From NCBI GenBank assembly GCA_023213395.1, contig CM041465.1, positions 73,849,741 through 73,913,740 on the forward strand: a stretch of 64,000 nucleotides of DNA, in the 5' to 3' direction. Shown piece after piece: positions 36,980 through 49,636 of this stretch. The position numbers and the translations under genes are program-made. Every line of letters starts with the position of its first letter. Within the stretch, counting starts at the first letter, position 1. The stretch is from Cycas panzhihuaensis (Eukaryota > Cycadophyta). The notes under the pieces are model-generated. The model was given only the letters and a program-made list of their open reading frames with translations. It did not search any database and was not told the DNA's origin.

Positions 36980-38340
36980 TTTGGTCTCTATCTTTATGGA
37001 TAATTAAGAGTATAATGTCCTTTTTTATTATATTGATAACATCTATCTTCCCCTAATTTTTTAGGAGTACTCATGGGTAATGGATTAGGCCTTGGGTTGC
37101 CTAGTGGTCAATTGAAATTTCTCCCTTCTTAATTAAATCTTTATGATTTGAAATCCCTCTATTAGTTGTCTTAGCCTTGGCTACCATCTTCTCTTTTAAT
37201 TGACTTGCCTATCTTGTGGCTTTGTCCACTAGTCTTCACAACATCTAGCCTTATGAATTGCCTCTTCCAAGGTCTTAGGCTCATGAATTATGATTCTATT
37301 TTGAATATTTTTATTCAATCCATTAATAAATTTATGGGTCTTTAACTTTTCTTCTTAGATGTAAGGGGATTATTGGAGAACTTCTATGAATTTTCTCTTA
37401 TATTTCTTTATTATTACTCTCCCTTATTTTAATTCATGGAAGGTTGTTATCTTCTTATTATAATACTACTTTGAAAGATATTTCTACATGAAACACTTAA
37501 TGAGCTTACTCCACCTTATGACTCTTTCTTGAATGTCCTTAACCTTCTTGAGATGTTCCCACCATTAGGATGCTTTACCTATTAAATTATAAAGAATAAT
37601 CATTACCTTATTATTAGAGCTAAAGTTATTTAATTCAAAGTACTTCTCAATGTTGAGCAACCATAACTCTACTTCACCTTCACTCTTGATTTCTCCATTG
37701 AAAACTAGTGGCCTCGCCTTTCTCATTTTAAATTAGATCATATTCTTTTTAGCTCTACACTCACCTTATTTGGGAGCTTCATTGGAGGACTTAATGCTTA
37801 TAGAGAATTACTCTTTATTGTGCTCTCTAACCCTTCTCTTGGCTCTCCTACTTGAATACTAATGAATTGATGGTTCTTGGGGCTTGCCTCTTTTCCTATT
37901 GCTTATGGTGTTTTGAACTCTTTTAATATTTTATTACTCAATAGTTTGTTAAATATTATAGAGAATTACATCATAACTCCTTAAGATCCTTTCATTATCT
38001 TCTGTGCAACTCTTTAGTTATTCTTATAGGAAATAAACAATCCCCATCAATGTAACTAAAACATCATTTTGTGAGTTGCCCCTATGCCCTATAAACTCTT
38101 TAACATCTATGTCTTTAAAGCTAAAATCTCTTTTGCCTTCTTATGCCCTTTGGATGTTAACCTTATATAATAATTTTCTCATCCTCATGATGTATCTTAT
38201 TAATCTAAGTGTGGGTTTTTCTTTTTTGCAAGGTTGGTTAATATTCTACCAATGTACTAGAGTTTAACCTAGTCTTCTAACATGTTTTTGTTGATTATAC
38301 AAGCTCTAAACTTAGGCTTTAATAAGTTCTTTATAACTTC
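36980..38340 (-). pseudogene. Ty3-2 gag
   Basis: The zinc knuckle RCYQYNKKGHYTL (minus strand, about 37,010-37,060) has its second and last Cys replaced. Upstream capsid sequence is heavily broken but lies in the expected place between knuckle and PBS. Confidence 0.65.
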
Positions 38341-38350
38341 CACCTTAAAT

Positions 38351-38361
38351 CTTTGATACCA
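38351..38361 (-). other. Ty3-2 primer-binding site
   Basis: CTTTGATACCA on the plus strand complements TGGTATCAAAG, three bases from the LTR start. Confidence 0.8.
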
Positions 38362-38364
38362 CCC

Positions 38365-39690
38365 TATTATGACCCTACTCCCTAGCTATGATTAACTATG
38401 ATGCCCCTTATTTATAACTCGCCTAAGCCTACTAACTAAGCTAATCCCATCCAAACTACTTGAACTATGGAAGCATAAAATAGAGTGTTGTATATGTGCA
38501 TATCAAAAAATATATACCTAATATATGCATCTAAGTAGAGAGGGCATAGCTGTATTTTAAATATACCCAAGTTACATTCTATTAGTAGCATTTAAAAAAA
38601 ATGAATAAGTGTTAAAGCAATATAATTCACCATTGAGTTATTATTTATGCAACTTGATTGTGAAATAGACCAACCAGATCACTCATATGGATTCATTGCC
38701 TAGTCAATTGAATTCTTGTGGATGAAAATACCTCCAAGCTAGTGCACATGATATGAATGTTGGATTATTGGTATGTCACTCAACTCTCAATCTTATAATA
38801 TACCCAAATTACTTCTTTGGTCATAAATATGTAAATAAAACACTGATGAAATATATGTGATCGTTTTCATTGCCCTTTAACTCACTTAACAACATTTAGA
38901 AATGCTATACTACATATGGTTCATCACTAAATTGATCTCTTTAGACTATCTCTTTATGTGACTTGCATGTCCTGTACCACACATTGTATGATTGATAACC
39001 TTGCATGTATTATTATCGGGCCTCACCATAATGAGGTTGTGTGTTTCATACCACATTGGCACTTACTCATAATAAGGTTGTGAATCTATACCCTATAGGT
39101 ATTACTAATGCATACTGGAATAGTAATAAAGAGGGATCTTACTCAAACCTCAAGGGGGCTCACTTAACCCTTATAAAAAGGGGGACTCATTTAACCCTCA
39201 TAAGAAAAAAGACTTGCTCAACTTAAATTTCTATCACAATATTATAGGAAATAAGAGTCACTCAACCCAAATTTCTTTTATAACAAAGAGGGGACTCACA
39301 TAATCTTTAGGGAATGGGGGCTCACTTGACCCAAATTCTTTTTATAATATAAATGGGGCTCACTCAACCTTCACAGAATAGGGACTCACTCAACCTAAAC
39401 CCCACATGTTAACTAAAATTTAACTCTATCAAAATAGTCTAAGGAGATTGACATATAATAGATATATATATTTATGCCACTTACCAAACTTATCCCTTAT
39501 ATGAGATGGGAATAAACTTTAATAAATTTCAATTAGAGTTAATTTGCCTTCCTTATAATTCTACCTTAAGGTATAATCATGCTTATCAAACTTAAGTTAA
39601 CTTTTATAAAATCCATCTGTAAGAAATTTAAGAAAACTCTATTGTGAACTTTATATATCTCCTTTTCATCATTCTTATAATAATTAATCT
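38365..39690 (-). repeat. Ty3-2 5' LTR, traceable part
   Basis: Begins TATTATGACCC. It follows the order of 6,678-7,321 then 21,915-22,560, including the GGGGACTCACTCAACC minisatellite. Similarity stops near 39,690, while the other LTR continues for a further 1.9 kb; the rest is deleted or displaced to the right of the window. Confidence 0.75.
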
Positions 39691-39756
39691 TAGAGATAAT
39701 TATAAATTTTGAATTAAATGTGATAATATATTAGAGTTTTTCATTCTTTAATACCA

Positions 39757-40293
39757 TGTTAGAATATTCTTATTTATGCAACATAATCATACTAATAAAG
39801 TATCAATTATGAATCATAATGTATCATGAGGAATATGAAGAATATACACACAAATATAAGATGTAAGATCAATATATAAAGTAATAACATGAATCATAAA
39901 GTATAATAAACATCACCATATATCAATAAGCATACACCACAAGAGATAACAAATTTATATATGGTAAACCTAAGAAGAAAAAAAACCATAGGATAAGATT
40001 GGAGTTGGGAGATTCTCTTTAATGATCTTCAAATGCATTATATCTCCATGTCAATCAATCCTCAATTTTTCTTAATCTTTTCTCAAGTTCTTAAGTGCTA
40101 TGTATCTATATTTATAAATTTAGTCACCTCATGATAAGCATATAAAATTTTAAAGATTCTTTATCTTTCAATATGATATTTATATAAATACGTGTGTATT
40201 GCCACACTTATCAATGTTTTTGTATATAGGATTGTATAGGTCCATAGTCTTATATTAAACATTATATATGCGAAAATATCATATATTCTAACA
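39757..40293. repeat. LTR-like unit with 11-bp inverted ends
   Basis: TGTTAGAATAT at 39,757-39,767 is the exact inverse of ATATTCTAACA at 40,283-40,293, enclosing 537 bp of AT-rich DNA. Such ends are common in plant Copia LTRs. A PBS-like complement (TTAATACCA) touches the left end, suggesting the right-hand LTR of a minus-strand element whose body is lost. I see no target duplication and no second copy, so a solo LTR or small inverted-repeat element is also possible. Confidence 0.45.
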
Positions 40294-41231
40294 CTTAACC
40301 TTAATATTTAATATTTTCAAATCTTTGATCTTCAACTTTAACCTTAGTCTTATGATTTCATGCTTTGCTTTCATGTTTTACTTTCACGTTGAAACCTATA
40401 AACTTATATTAAATTTATATTAAGTTGAATAATTGAATCATTGATAACCTGTCTTTGTTATGTTTGTCTCTTGCAAGCAAATTCTATCAATAATACATCA
40501 TATTAACTTGTAATCAAACATATGAAACTAACTATGTAACCAACTATGATTAACCACCTATAAACCATCATTAGTCAATTATCCAATAACATCTAATGAT
40601 GATTCATGACTTTCATTTGTCATATTATATGAAGTCTTTTCTCAATAATTTCATATCTTCTACCTATAAAGCTGTGACAATCAACTCTATTAACTCCAAA
40701 AATCTCATGAACCAAAATAATTACTGATGTCTATATAAAATAATAACCATCTACTAGAATACATGAGTAACTAGTCTCTATAATCATTAGTTCCCTAGAA
40801 TGTTTTTTGCATATGTGGTTTATTAATTGAATAAAGCAAAATATTAAACGACCCTAGTTGTTAGGCTAATATACTATTATAAGAGTAGTAATATGTTTTG
40901 CTTCTTACATATGAAAATAATAATGTTAACTATGAGGCTAATATATTGTATAAGAGTAGCTTATAAATCCTTTTTCTTGCCCCTTGCCTACAAGATAAAT
41001 ATGTATGTTTTTTCATCTCTATACACTTTACAACTCTCTTTTAGTAACTAATAAAAATCACCAAGCAACTATCAATAATTTTGACAGATTAATTTTAGGA
41101 ATAAGGCATACCACCTAGCCAAGTCAAGTTAACTATAACAAAGTAATGTAAACATATATATTCCTATACCTCTTGTCATACATGAATATCATATTTCTCA
41201 CTGACAAACATATATTCTATATCAACTAGAT
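40294..41231. other. AT-rich DNA without recognisable genes
   Basis: Only a short direct repeat (AGGCTAATATACTATTATAAGAG near 40,863 and again near 40,936) stands out. It forms the left flank of Ty3-5. Confidence 0.5.
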
Positions 41232-41705
41232 TGAAGCAACCCCATTAGAGCTTGGCCAACCTCTATGTACTTGTTGTGGTTGACTTTTTGAGGCTATAAT
41301 AAGTGCAACTCTTCATGTTCTCACTAACCTCATTAAGTCATAGTTTGGGTGCGTATAAATAGGGATCTTTAGGGGTTCTCCCCATCATCATTTTATGAAG
41401 TACTCCTTATTTTTTACTTTAAGGCTATTGTGGATTTTTGGCCTTAGGGATGTATTTCTGAGGAGGATTCCCACCTTGAAGGGCTTGGTGATAATTGTAG
41501 GTTGTGTTGGTAATTTTAGAACTCTTATTTATACTTTTGTAACTAGTTGGAATCATATTTTTATGTTTGTAATTGATTTGTACTTAGAGATATTCATCTA
41601 TGTTGTACTCTCATATATATAATTACTAGTCTATATTCTATCATTTGTGAATTTAAGCTTTATTCTACCTTATTTTTGGGTTTTTGAGTGAAACAAACTG
41701 TAACA
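41232..41705 (+). repeat. Ty3-5 5' LTR
   Basis: TGAAGCAACCCC...CTGTAACA, 474 bp, aligned end to end with 46,253-46,724. Confidence 0.9.
41354..41361 (+). promoter_or_regulatory. Ty3-5 LTR TATA box
   Basis: TATAAATA, preserved in the other LTR at 46,374-46,381. It is a conventional plant TATA in a plausible U3 position. Confidence 0.65.
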
Positions 41706-41707
41706 AG

Positions 41708-41719
41708 TGGTATCAGAGC
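41708..41719 (+). other. Ty3-5 primer-binding site
   Basis: TGGTATCAGAGC, exact match to the plant initiator tRNA-Met PBS, two bases after the LTR. Confidence 0.95.
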
Positions 41720-41830
41720 TTCGTTCTGAAGTGGGATTTTAAGAAGATATTTTGGCCCACCCTCCTCCCTAAGAATTTTGAAAAAATCAATAGGGAATTA
41801 AGATTTAGAAAGATCATACCGCCAAGTAAG

Positions 41831-42760
41831 ATGCCGATATCTCTAGAAGTAGAGGAGCAAATGGTAGAGATTATGACAACAGTCATGTAGGAACTCATAC
41901 AACAGATCAAGAGCCTCAACGTGAGGTTAGAAAACCAAGAGATAACCCATCCTAAAATAGAACAAAACTAGGATTTAGACAAATACTCAGACTAAGGGGA
42001 CCAGGGAGGTAGGTTTAAAGAAGGATTTGTATTTAGTAGAGGAACGTAAAGTCACAAGGAATTCTAACAAACATGAAGATCACATTGGAAAAGTTTGATC
42101 TAAAACAAGCACGTGATATAAGAGCATGATTACTCCAGATGGAAACATATTTCATAGTCAACGAGACATTGGAGATAGATATGGTTACCATCGCCTCTCT
42201 ACATCTATATGGATAAGCCTTTAATTGGTATTATTGGTGGAAAAGATGCAAGGACCACAACAACAAGAGTGGAGAAACTTCTGAATAGCTATTATCAACC
42301 AATATTAAGATTCATAGGCCATGGATTATTTTACCTAACTGATAAGGTTACAACAAATTAGATCAATTTGAGAATATACAGAATAATTTTAGATGCTACA
42401 ATATATGATTATATCAAGCATCCCCTAGAAATATCTCAGGGAGACCTATATAAATGATCTTAAGGCACCCATAAGATTCTACATATTAGTACAACAACAC
42501 AAAGCATTGGAAGAAATAATAAAGCATACCAGATTTGTCGAAGCTGAACTCAAAGAAACTAGGCCAACCTATGTATGTAGAATAGAATTTGCACTACCAC
42601 TTAATGCGAATTGGAATAGGTGAGGAGTTAAGTTGGATGCTTCTCTTGTAATCAAGAGTATGATAGAAAATCCTACGTGATCAGAACATATAAAGAAAGG
42701 TACCTATTTCAAATATAGAGGAAAGTGGAACTAAGAGCACTAGTATTCAGGAAAAAAGGT
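41831..42760 (+). pseudogene. Ty3-5 gag
   Basis: ATG at 41,831 (MPISLEVEEQMVEIM). The coiled, charged N-terminus is followed by a broken capsid. The zinc knuckle near 42,630-42,675 reads CFSCNQEYDRKSY, with the Gly-His pair collapsed to Tyr and the last Cys changed. Many stops. Confidence 0.7.
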
Positions 42761-42929
42761 ATTTATGCTAAACAATAAAGAATTAGAGATATCAGAATAA
42801 GTGGAAGAAGATGTAGTCCTAGATCAGGAAGGAAACAATGAACAAATCGAAGCCGAGCTAGGTGAATTACTTGAAGTTGATACAAAGAATGTTTAGATCT
42901 CTGTATAAGCCATAACAAGACAAAGTATT

Positions 42930-43250
42930 GTACCTCAGACATTAAGATTTGAAGGGATGCTGAAAGGAGCTCCAACAGCAGTACTAGTGGATAGTGGGAG
43001 TACTCACAACTTTATTAAGAGACTAACAACCTAGAAGCTAGGATTAATGGTGGAGCCATTGAAAACCTTCCAAGTATCAATTGCTAACAGAGAAATAACA
43101 ACAACACCTTGCAAAGGGATTTGCAGAAATATCAACTTGAAAATCAATGAGTACCCTTTGAATTTCAATATGTTTGCAATGCAAATACGTGGAGTTGATG
43201 TAGTTCTAGGGGTACAATAGTTGTAAATATTAGGGAATATAGTCACCAAC
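42930..43250 (+). pseudogene. Ty3-5 protease
   Basis: AVLVDSGSTHNFI has an intact DSG at 42,990-42,998. QIRGVDVVLG at about 43,185-43,215 is the family C-terminus. There are two stops near the end and one after NFIKR. Confidence 0.85.
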
Positions 43251-43479
43251 TATATGATCAGGGTTATGTGCTTCTGAATAAATGGCACAAAATATATATT
43301 ATATGGACCAAAAAATCCACCAATGCAACTAGTGTCTTCCCATAGAATGGAGAAGATCATGTGAAAGAAAGCTCCCACATACATAGTCTCATGCCACAAA
43401 GTCAAAATCCAAGAAATACTAATGGAGAAACATATCATAGATGACTACAAGTAAGTATTTTAAGAGCCAACAGGATTAC

Positions 43480-44150
43480 CCCCAGTGAAGAAACCCAACA
43501 TGCTATTGATTTAGTCCCAAGAGTCACACCAATGAACATAAGGCTATATAAGCACCCATGCCACATGAGGTAGGAGATAAAAAACATAATAAAAGATTTA
43601 CTTTCATAGGGCCATATTCAGAGTAGTATAAGTTTCTTTGAATCCCCAGTTGTAATTAGCCTCAAGAAGGATAGAATAATCGGGATGTGTGTAGATTACA
43701 GAAGACTATATAAGTTAACTATAAAGAATAGCTACCGTATTCCTAGGATCAATAACTTTCTAGACGAGATACATGGGGTAAAATATTTTTCTAAGATTGA
43801 CATCCGGTGAAGCTACCATCAAATTTAGATAAAAGAAGAAGATGTTCACAAGTCAATCTTTCAAACTCATGAAAGGCTATTCAAATTCAAAGTGATGCCA
43901 TTTGGACTGAACAATCCTTTAGCAACATTCTAAGCTACCATGAACTCAATATTCAAGGAATTCTTAAAGAAGTTTATACTAATCATTTTTTATGACATTC
44001 TAATTTACAACATAACCTGGAGCAAGCATTTGACATATCTTAGACTAGTCTTGGAAATTTTAGCGAATAGATTATTCTTTGAAAATAAGAAAAAATGCTC
44101 TTTTAGCTAACAGGAACTAGAATACCGTGACTATATAATTACCCTAGAAG
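43480..44150 (+). pseudogene. Ty3-5 reverse transcriptase
   Basis: RMCVDYRRLYKLTIKNSYRI (near 43,684), then YFSKIDIR, then FKVMPFGLNN, then the active site IIFYDILIYN at 43,982-44,011. The first Asp of the DD pair is Tyr (TAT at 43,991-43,993), leaving only one. Confidence 0.9.
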
Positions 44151-44369
44151 GAATCAAAGTTGATCCCAAGAAGGTCTAGGCTATAGTAAATTGGCCAGTA
44201 CCAAAGAATATCATGGGAGTTCAGAGCTTCCTAGGAGTAGTAGGTTACCTCAGGAAATTCATAAAAGGATACGCTAACATAGCAACCCCACTTACAGACC
44301 TAATCTAGAAGGATACATTCGCATGGAATTCAATGGACAACAATGCTTTTGAAAAACTTAAGGGTACAA

Positions 44370-44780
44370 TGGTAAGAGCTCCAGTCCTGACAATTTTAGA
44401 TTTTTCAAAACTATTTATTTTAGAGTGTAATGCATCAGGGTTTGACATAGGAGCTATCTTATTATAAGATGAAAGACTTATAGCATATGAAAGTGGGAAC
44501 TTGAATAGTAGAGAAAAGTTAAAAACCCATTTATGAGAAGGAGTTGCTAGCTATAATACATGTAATCCATTAGTAGAGACAATATTTGCTCGGGAGTCCA
44601 TTTCAGGTACGAATAAATCACAACAACCTCAAGTACTTCTTAAGTCAAAAGACGCTGTTAGACGAATAACAAAAGTGGTTGAGCAAATTATAGTCATTTG
44701 ATTTTACTATTGTGTACAAAATGGGCAAAGAAATATCATAGTAGATGCCCTCTCAAGGATCCTAGAGGAATCTCATAAGT
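44370..44780 (+). pseudogene. Ty3-5 RNase H
   Basis: FILECNASGFDIGAIL (near 44,418) has Asn for the first catalytic Asp (GAT to AAT). The Glu region and the final DALSR motif (near 44,735) follow, with a frameshift between. Confidence 0.85.
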
Positions 44781-44929
44781 AACTAACATTACAGACAATC
44801 TCAGTGGCTACCCTTGCATGGAACGAGATACTAAGAAAGGAGTATAATAATGATCCAAGATATAAACAATTGATAGATAAAACAAGCATAGACAAAACTA
44901 ACCTATATGAGATATGACAAGGAATAATT

Positions 44930-45700
44930 CTTAGGAAGGGAAAAATTTGCATTCTAAGAAAATCTACACTAAAAGAGATAGTATTATAGGAAACTCACTC
45001 TATACCTATAATAGGCCACATAGGGATCAACAAAATATATAGAAAGATAAGAGCTTCTTTTTATTGGAAAGGATTAAATATAGATGCTTAGAAATTTATG
45101 GCAGAATACGATACCTATCATAGGAACACGATTAAATACATAAAACCACTATGGTTATTCTAGCTATTACTAATTTTGAAACAAAAGTGGGACAATATAT
45201 CTATGGACTTCATAACAAGACTACCTTGTTTAGAAGGGAAGGATGCAATTCTAGTTATAGTAGATCATCTTCCTAAATATGGCCACTTTAGAGGGTTGAA
45301 AGTCCAATGAAGTTATAAAACTATACATGAAGGAGATCCATCATCTACATAGTTTTTCAAGGGCAATTGTAAGTAACTGTGACCCAAAGTTTACCAGTAA
45401 ATTTTGGTAAGATCTCTTCAAAGTCACTGGTACAAAACTCAAGATGAACACAATGTATCATCCATAAATAGATGGATAAATAGAAATTTTGAATAAATTC
45501 CTAGAAGGATACTTGAGGAACTTCTATATAGATAGACTAAAATAATGGCACTGATGGTTGCACTTAGTAAAATGGTGGTACAATGCCACCTACCACTCCT
45601 CAGCAAAGATGATGCCCTTCCAGGCCCTATATAGATACTAACCACCATCCTTATTAACTTGGAATAGACCATCATAGGTCCAGGAAGTTTAAGAACATTA
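44930..45700 (+). pseudogene. Ty3-5 integrase core
   Basis: GHIGINKIYRKIRASFYWKG is the zinc-finger start near 45,015. The CxxC is changed to Tyr residues (YDTYHRN). [13 protein letters not shown] (45,190) and SNCDPKFTSKFW (45,375) carry the first two Asp. YHP-IDG-IEILNKFLEGYL follows near 45,450-45,510, where the expected Gln codons are stops and Glu survives. Confidence 0.85.
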
Positions 45701-46225
45701 GAAGTAAGTAGAGGAAACCATCAATGGATTAAAAGATAATTTAGCAATGACATAAAATACGATGAAGTAATAATTTGATTTGAAGCGCTCTAAAAGACAA
45801 TTCAAAGTAGGTGACTAGGTATTTTTGGGTCTACAACCATACAAATAGGTTTCCTCATTGAAAATAAGCAACCAAAAGCTCACACCTAGGTATGTCGAGC
45901 CATATGAAATCACTGCTAAATAGGTGAAGTCATATATCAGTTAAGGTTCCTTGAAGGTGCAAAAATTCATAACATCTTTCATGTTTCTTGTCTAAAAAAG
46001 AAGGTTGGAGATAAAATAGTACCTTAATCCAACATCCTCGAGCTTAACGAAGAAGCAAAAATGACACTAGAATTAGAAGGAATCTTGCAAACCTACATGA
46101 GATCTTTCAGGTCCATACAAATCAAAGAATACTTGATCAAATGGAAAAACCTAGACGGCAAAGATACAATGTGGGAAAATGATGAATGGACAAAGCAATT
46201 TCTGAACCTATCAATGCTTTAAGGG
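45700..46225 (+). pseudogene. Ty3-5 integrase C-terminus and chromodomain
   Basis: After the GPY-like segment near 45,880-45,910 the sequence reads EGILQTYMRSFRSIQIKEYL, then IKWKNLDGKDTMWENDEW (46,075-46,195). This is a clear chromodomain with its aromatic positions, ending in a stop at 46,219 before the PPT (AAAGGTAGGGATG). Confidence 0.85.
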
Positions 46226-46252
46226 TAAAGTATAGTCTTAAAGGTAGGGATG

Positions 46253-46724
46253 TGAAGTAACCCCATTAGAGCTTGGTTGACCTCCATATACTTGCTATGG
46301 CTAACTTCTTAGGCTATTCTGGGCGTAACTCTTCATGCTTTAGCTGATCTCATTAAGTCATAGTTTGAGTGCCTATAAATAGGGATCTTTAGGGGCTCTC
46401 CCCATTATCATTTTGTGAAGTACTCCTTTTCATTTTTGGCTTTAAGGCTGCTATAGATTTTTGGCCTTAGGGCTACATTTCTGAGGAGGATTCTCGCCTC
46501 AAAGGGCTTGGTGATTATTACAGGCTATGTTGGTTTTGGAACTCTTATTTATACTTTTGTAACTAGTTGGCATCATATTTTGACATTTATAATTAATTTA
46601 TACTTTGAGATATTCATCTATATTGTACTCTTGTATACATAATTGCTGGTATGTATTCTATTATTTATGAATTTGAGCTCTATTTTGCCTTATTTCTAGG
46701 TTTTGAGTGAAACGAACCATAAAA
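46253..46724 (+). repeat. Ty3-5 3' LTR
   Basis: TGAAGTAACCCC...CCATAAAA; the CA terminus has decayed. TATA box TATAAATA at 46,374-46,381. Confidence 0.9.
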
Positions 46725-49200
46725 TAGACTCTTTAATAACTAATTTTAATGTTAAGTAATTAAATAATCAATATATGATATTTCTTTATATCTCATAATC
46801 AATTAGGTAAATAACATCAATAATTCAACTCAAAATAACTAACTTTACATAACAACGAGCCCTTCAAGAATATTAATTAAGTGGTGTTATCAATTATCAT
46901 TCATTCATATATATATCCAAAAAATCAGATGATCATGTTATTTGATTAGTATTGCACATGACTAAACTAAATATGATAAGTGCCATGGGAGATTTTCATC
47001 ATGTCTAGTATAGTTAAGAAATCCACATCAAATTTTTTATTAAATAGATTCCCACATCTTCAATTTTGAGCCTTAAAATGCCATTAATGAGCTTTTAATA
47101 TGTCATTTAAAATCAAGCTTATTTTTTATTTCATTAATAATCATCAACATGCATTCATTATATACTTGGAAGCCTTTAAAATTATTAAAAATTACCAAAT
47201 TAAATTTTAAACTACTTAAAAATTACATCTTTTATCATGTCAAAATCACTTTTATCAAATTTACCAATTAAAATCTCTATCATCTAATTTTTAAAATATG
47301 CCTTATGACCGCTCATTTTGATTGTATCTGAATAAGGATTCTAATGCAATTGATGACTCAAAAAATAAACTCTATATATAATAGTTATACTAAACAAATT
47401 GTTAATATATCATGAAAAATCAAGCACTTCTTAAGAAATTTAGTTTAGCCCCTTTCATCTTAGGCTCCTGGTCATGACTGTGCTCCATGTGACCATCCAT
47501 TTATATGAGGGAGGCTTCATAGATTCAAAAAATGTATCTAGTCAACTTTAATTAAATTATAACTTGGTAAAATTTTTATTCTATAGTCAAATTTCAACCT
47601 TGCAACTTGGTCAACATGTGGAATATGGTCAAGTCTATGGTCAAATGTATCATAAATTGAATAATTCTTAGAAGAAATCATAAAACTCATAGGGATGAAT
47701 TATTTTATGTATATTCCTTAGCTTATTGAGTAGATTTAGTAGTAGATGGCATCAATATTTAAAGAATTGAATAATGTTTACAATGTTCTTCCTACAACGA
47801 GTAAATATGTAAGGTTTGATGGATACAAATGGCACAAGGCTTGATGTAGATAACTCCTCTTCATGTGGCTTAGTGAGATTTATACTTAATAGATGTAACA
47901 CATCACCCTCATATAAAGACAACATATCACATATCGATAAATCACGTAAATCTCCACTATAGGGATAAATAGGATAATGCGAGCTAAGGTTTCATGTTGA
48001 TCTCAATAATATAATACTATGTACTCAACAAATAAAAATTAGCCAAACAGAGGCAAACAAGTTAAAAACTGAGATAAATGGTGTCAAACAAAAGGAATGA
48101 GCATGAATGGTAAAAATAGAAAGAAATAGGCCAAAACAGTGTTTTAATATATATATAGGACATAAATAAATGAGTTACCATTTTCACAACTGAAATGAAT
48201 AGTCCTTAATAAGTTTGAATCAAATAGACTTTATTTTATACACTTCTACTATCATGCCCTTATTTGTTACCATAACATTATCTAGTAATGGATTTCACCC
48301 TCATAACACTCGTATTATGCTATCAATAATTCATTGAAACCCTTCATATTTTTATCAATTCAACTTGCTCTTATAATCATGCTATTGAATGCATAAATTA
48401 ACCATCAATTAATTTTTACCAACATACATATATTTATATCATCATAAGGTTAATAATGCCTATTCATACCACTCTTTTCATATTCACAATATAATAAGAA
48501 TGTCCAAATATATATCTTATATGTGTCCAACTCCTATATACCTCAAATCATCAAATGGTAATATATAATATCATTTATAACAATTGACATACTTATGTCA
48601 TCATAGTAATTTTCCATAAATTTTTTATGCCTTTATAATCAAATCATACCTTTAAACTCTTAATATGTTGCTTATATAAATATCATGTTGCTTTTCATCA
48701 TATAAACACAATACTTATTTCATTCTCGTTCACTAATGGAATATTGCTCAACATACCTAAGTATATGTATTGTTACTAATTATGAGATTAGGTGAGATGG
48801 CAGGTGTCATAAAATCTTAATCACTTCTATAAGGGACTAGCTTGTATCGATGAATATAACTAGCAATAATATCTTGTTTTTCTTTCATCACATTCGGTGG
48901 ATTTGTTTCGTACCTACATGCTTCAAATACATGGTACTAACATGTCAAAAATAAATGTCTATAATAAATAATTAATAAAATTACCATCGATCTTATAGTT
49001 TTCATCTCCTTATGGCTTTCAATAATTTTATATAGCTCTCATCATCTTTATCTTATCCCAAAATCTCAGTCACATGTCACTGGCATAATTGGTTTTCTCT
49101 TTAAACATTCTTTAAAATTGGCTTATGTACTAACTCATACTAGCTTTGAACAGGCTCTAAATATGCTAGAAACTAGTCACAAGTATCTATAAGATCTTTT
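46725..49200. other. AT-rich DNA without recognisable genes
   Basis: No domain, LTR end or long open frame could be recognised on either strand over about 2.5 kb. It continues the host sequence interrupted by Ty3-5 and is probably an unreadable older element. Confidence 0.5.
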
Positions 49201-49636
49201 ATAACCTTGGATATTTATGATAGAAGACTTAATGATGTATTTCATTGATTTATCAAAGGATCATTTGTATTATTAATATAATATTTGTATATACTTTAAG
49301 TTAAAGGATTCATTATGGTAAATGGGTTTAGTCATAATTTAATATTGTGAACGTAGTCATGTGGGGTTGATTTTATCCTTAATATTATAATATTGTAATA
49401 TTGGTTAATCATGTAAGGTGCCAATTGTCACTTTGCATGATCCTATATTAATATCCTCATTCCACTTTGTAACAGCCTCTTATGTATTTCATCTTCATAT
49501 GTTAATGAGTACAATACACTTTGGAGCATTATGACTAATTCCCTTACTTTTGCTTTTGATTATTTTGTGAATGCATTTATGGATGCAACGAGTCTTAAAC
49601 TTGGGTTGAAACTAGGTAAACCTTCATCCCCTTTCA
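49200..49636 (+). repeat. Probable LTR of a plus-strand element (left limit uncertain)
   Basis: Ends CCCTTTCA at 49,636, followed after two bases by a PBS-like TGGTATTAGAGAC (49,639-49,651). The left end and partner LTR are not identified. Confidence 0.5.

Larger units (their letters stand above)
41232..46724 (+). mobile_element. Ty3-5: structurally complete chromovirus, inactive
   Basis: LTRs at 41,232-41,705 and 46,253-46,724. Flanks TAGAT and TAGAC form a target duplication with one C-to-T mismatch. The PBS is perfect, and all domains lie in the Ty3 order with a terminal chromodomain. Stops in most genes and two lost catalytic aspartates (RT, RNase H) make it dead. Confidence 0.95.
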
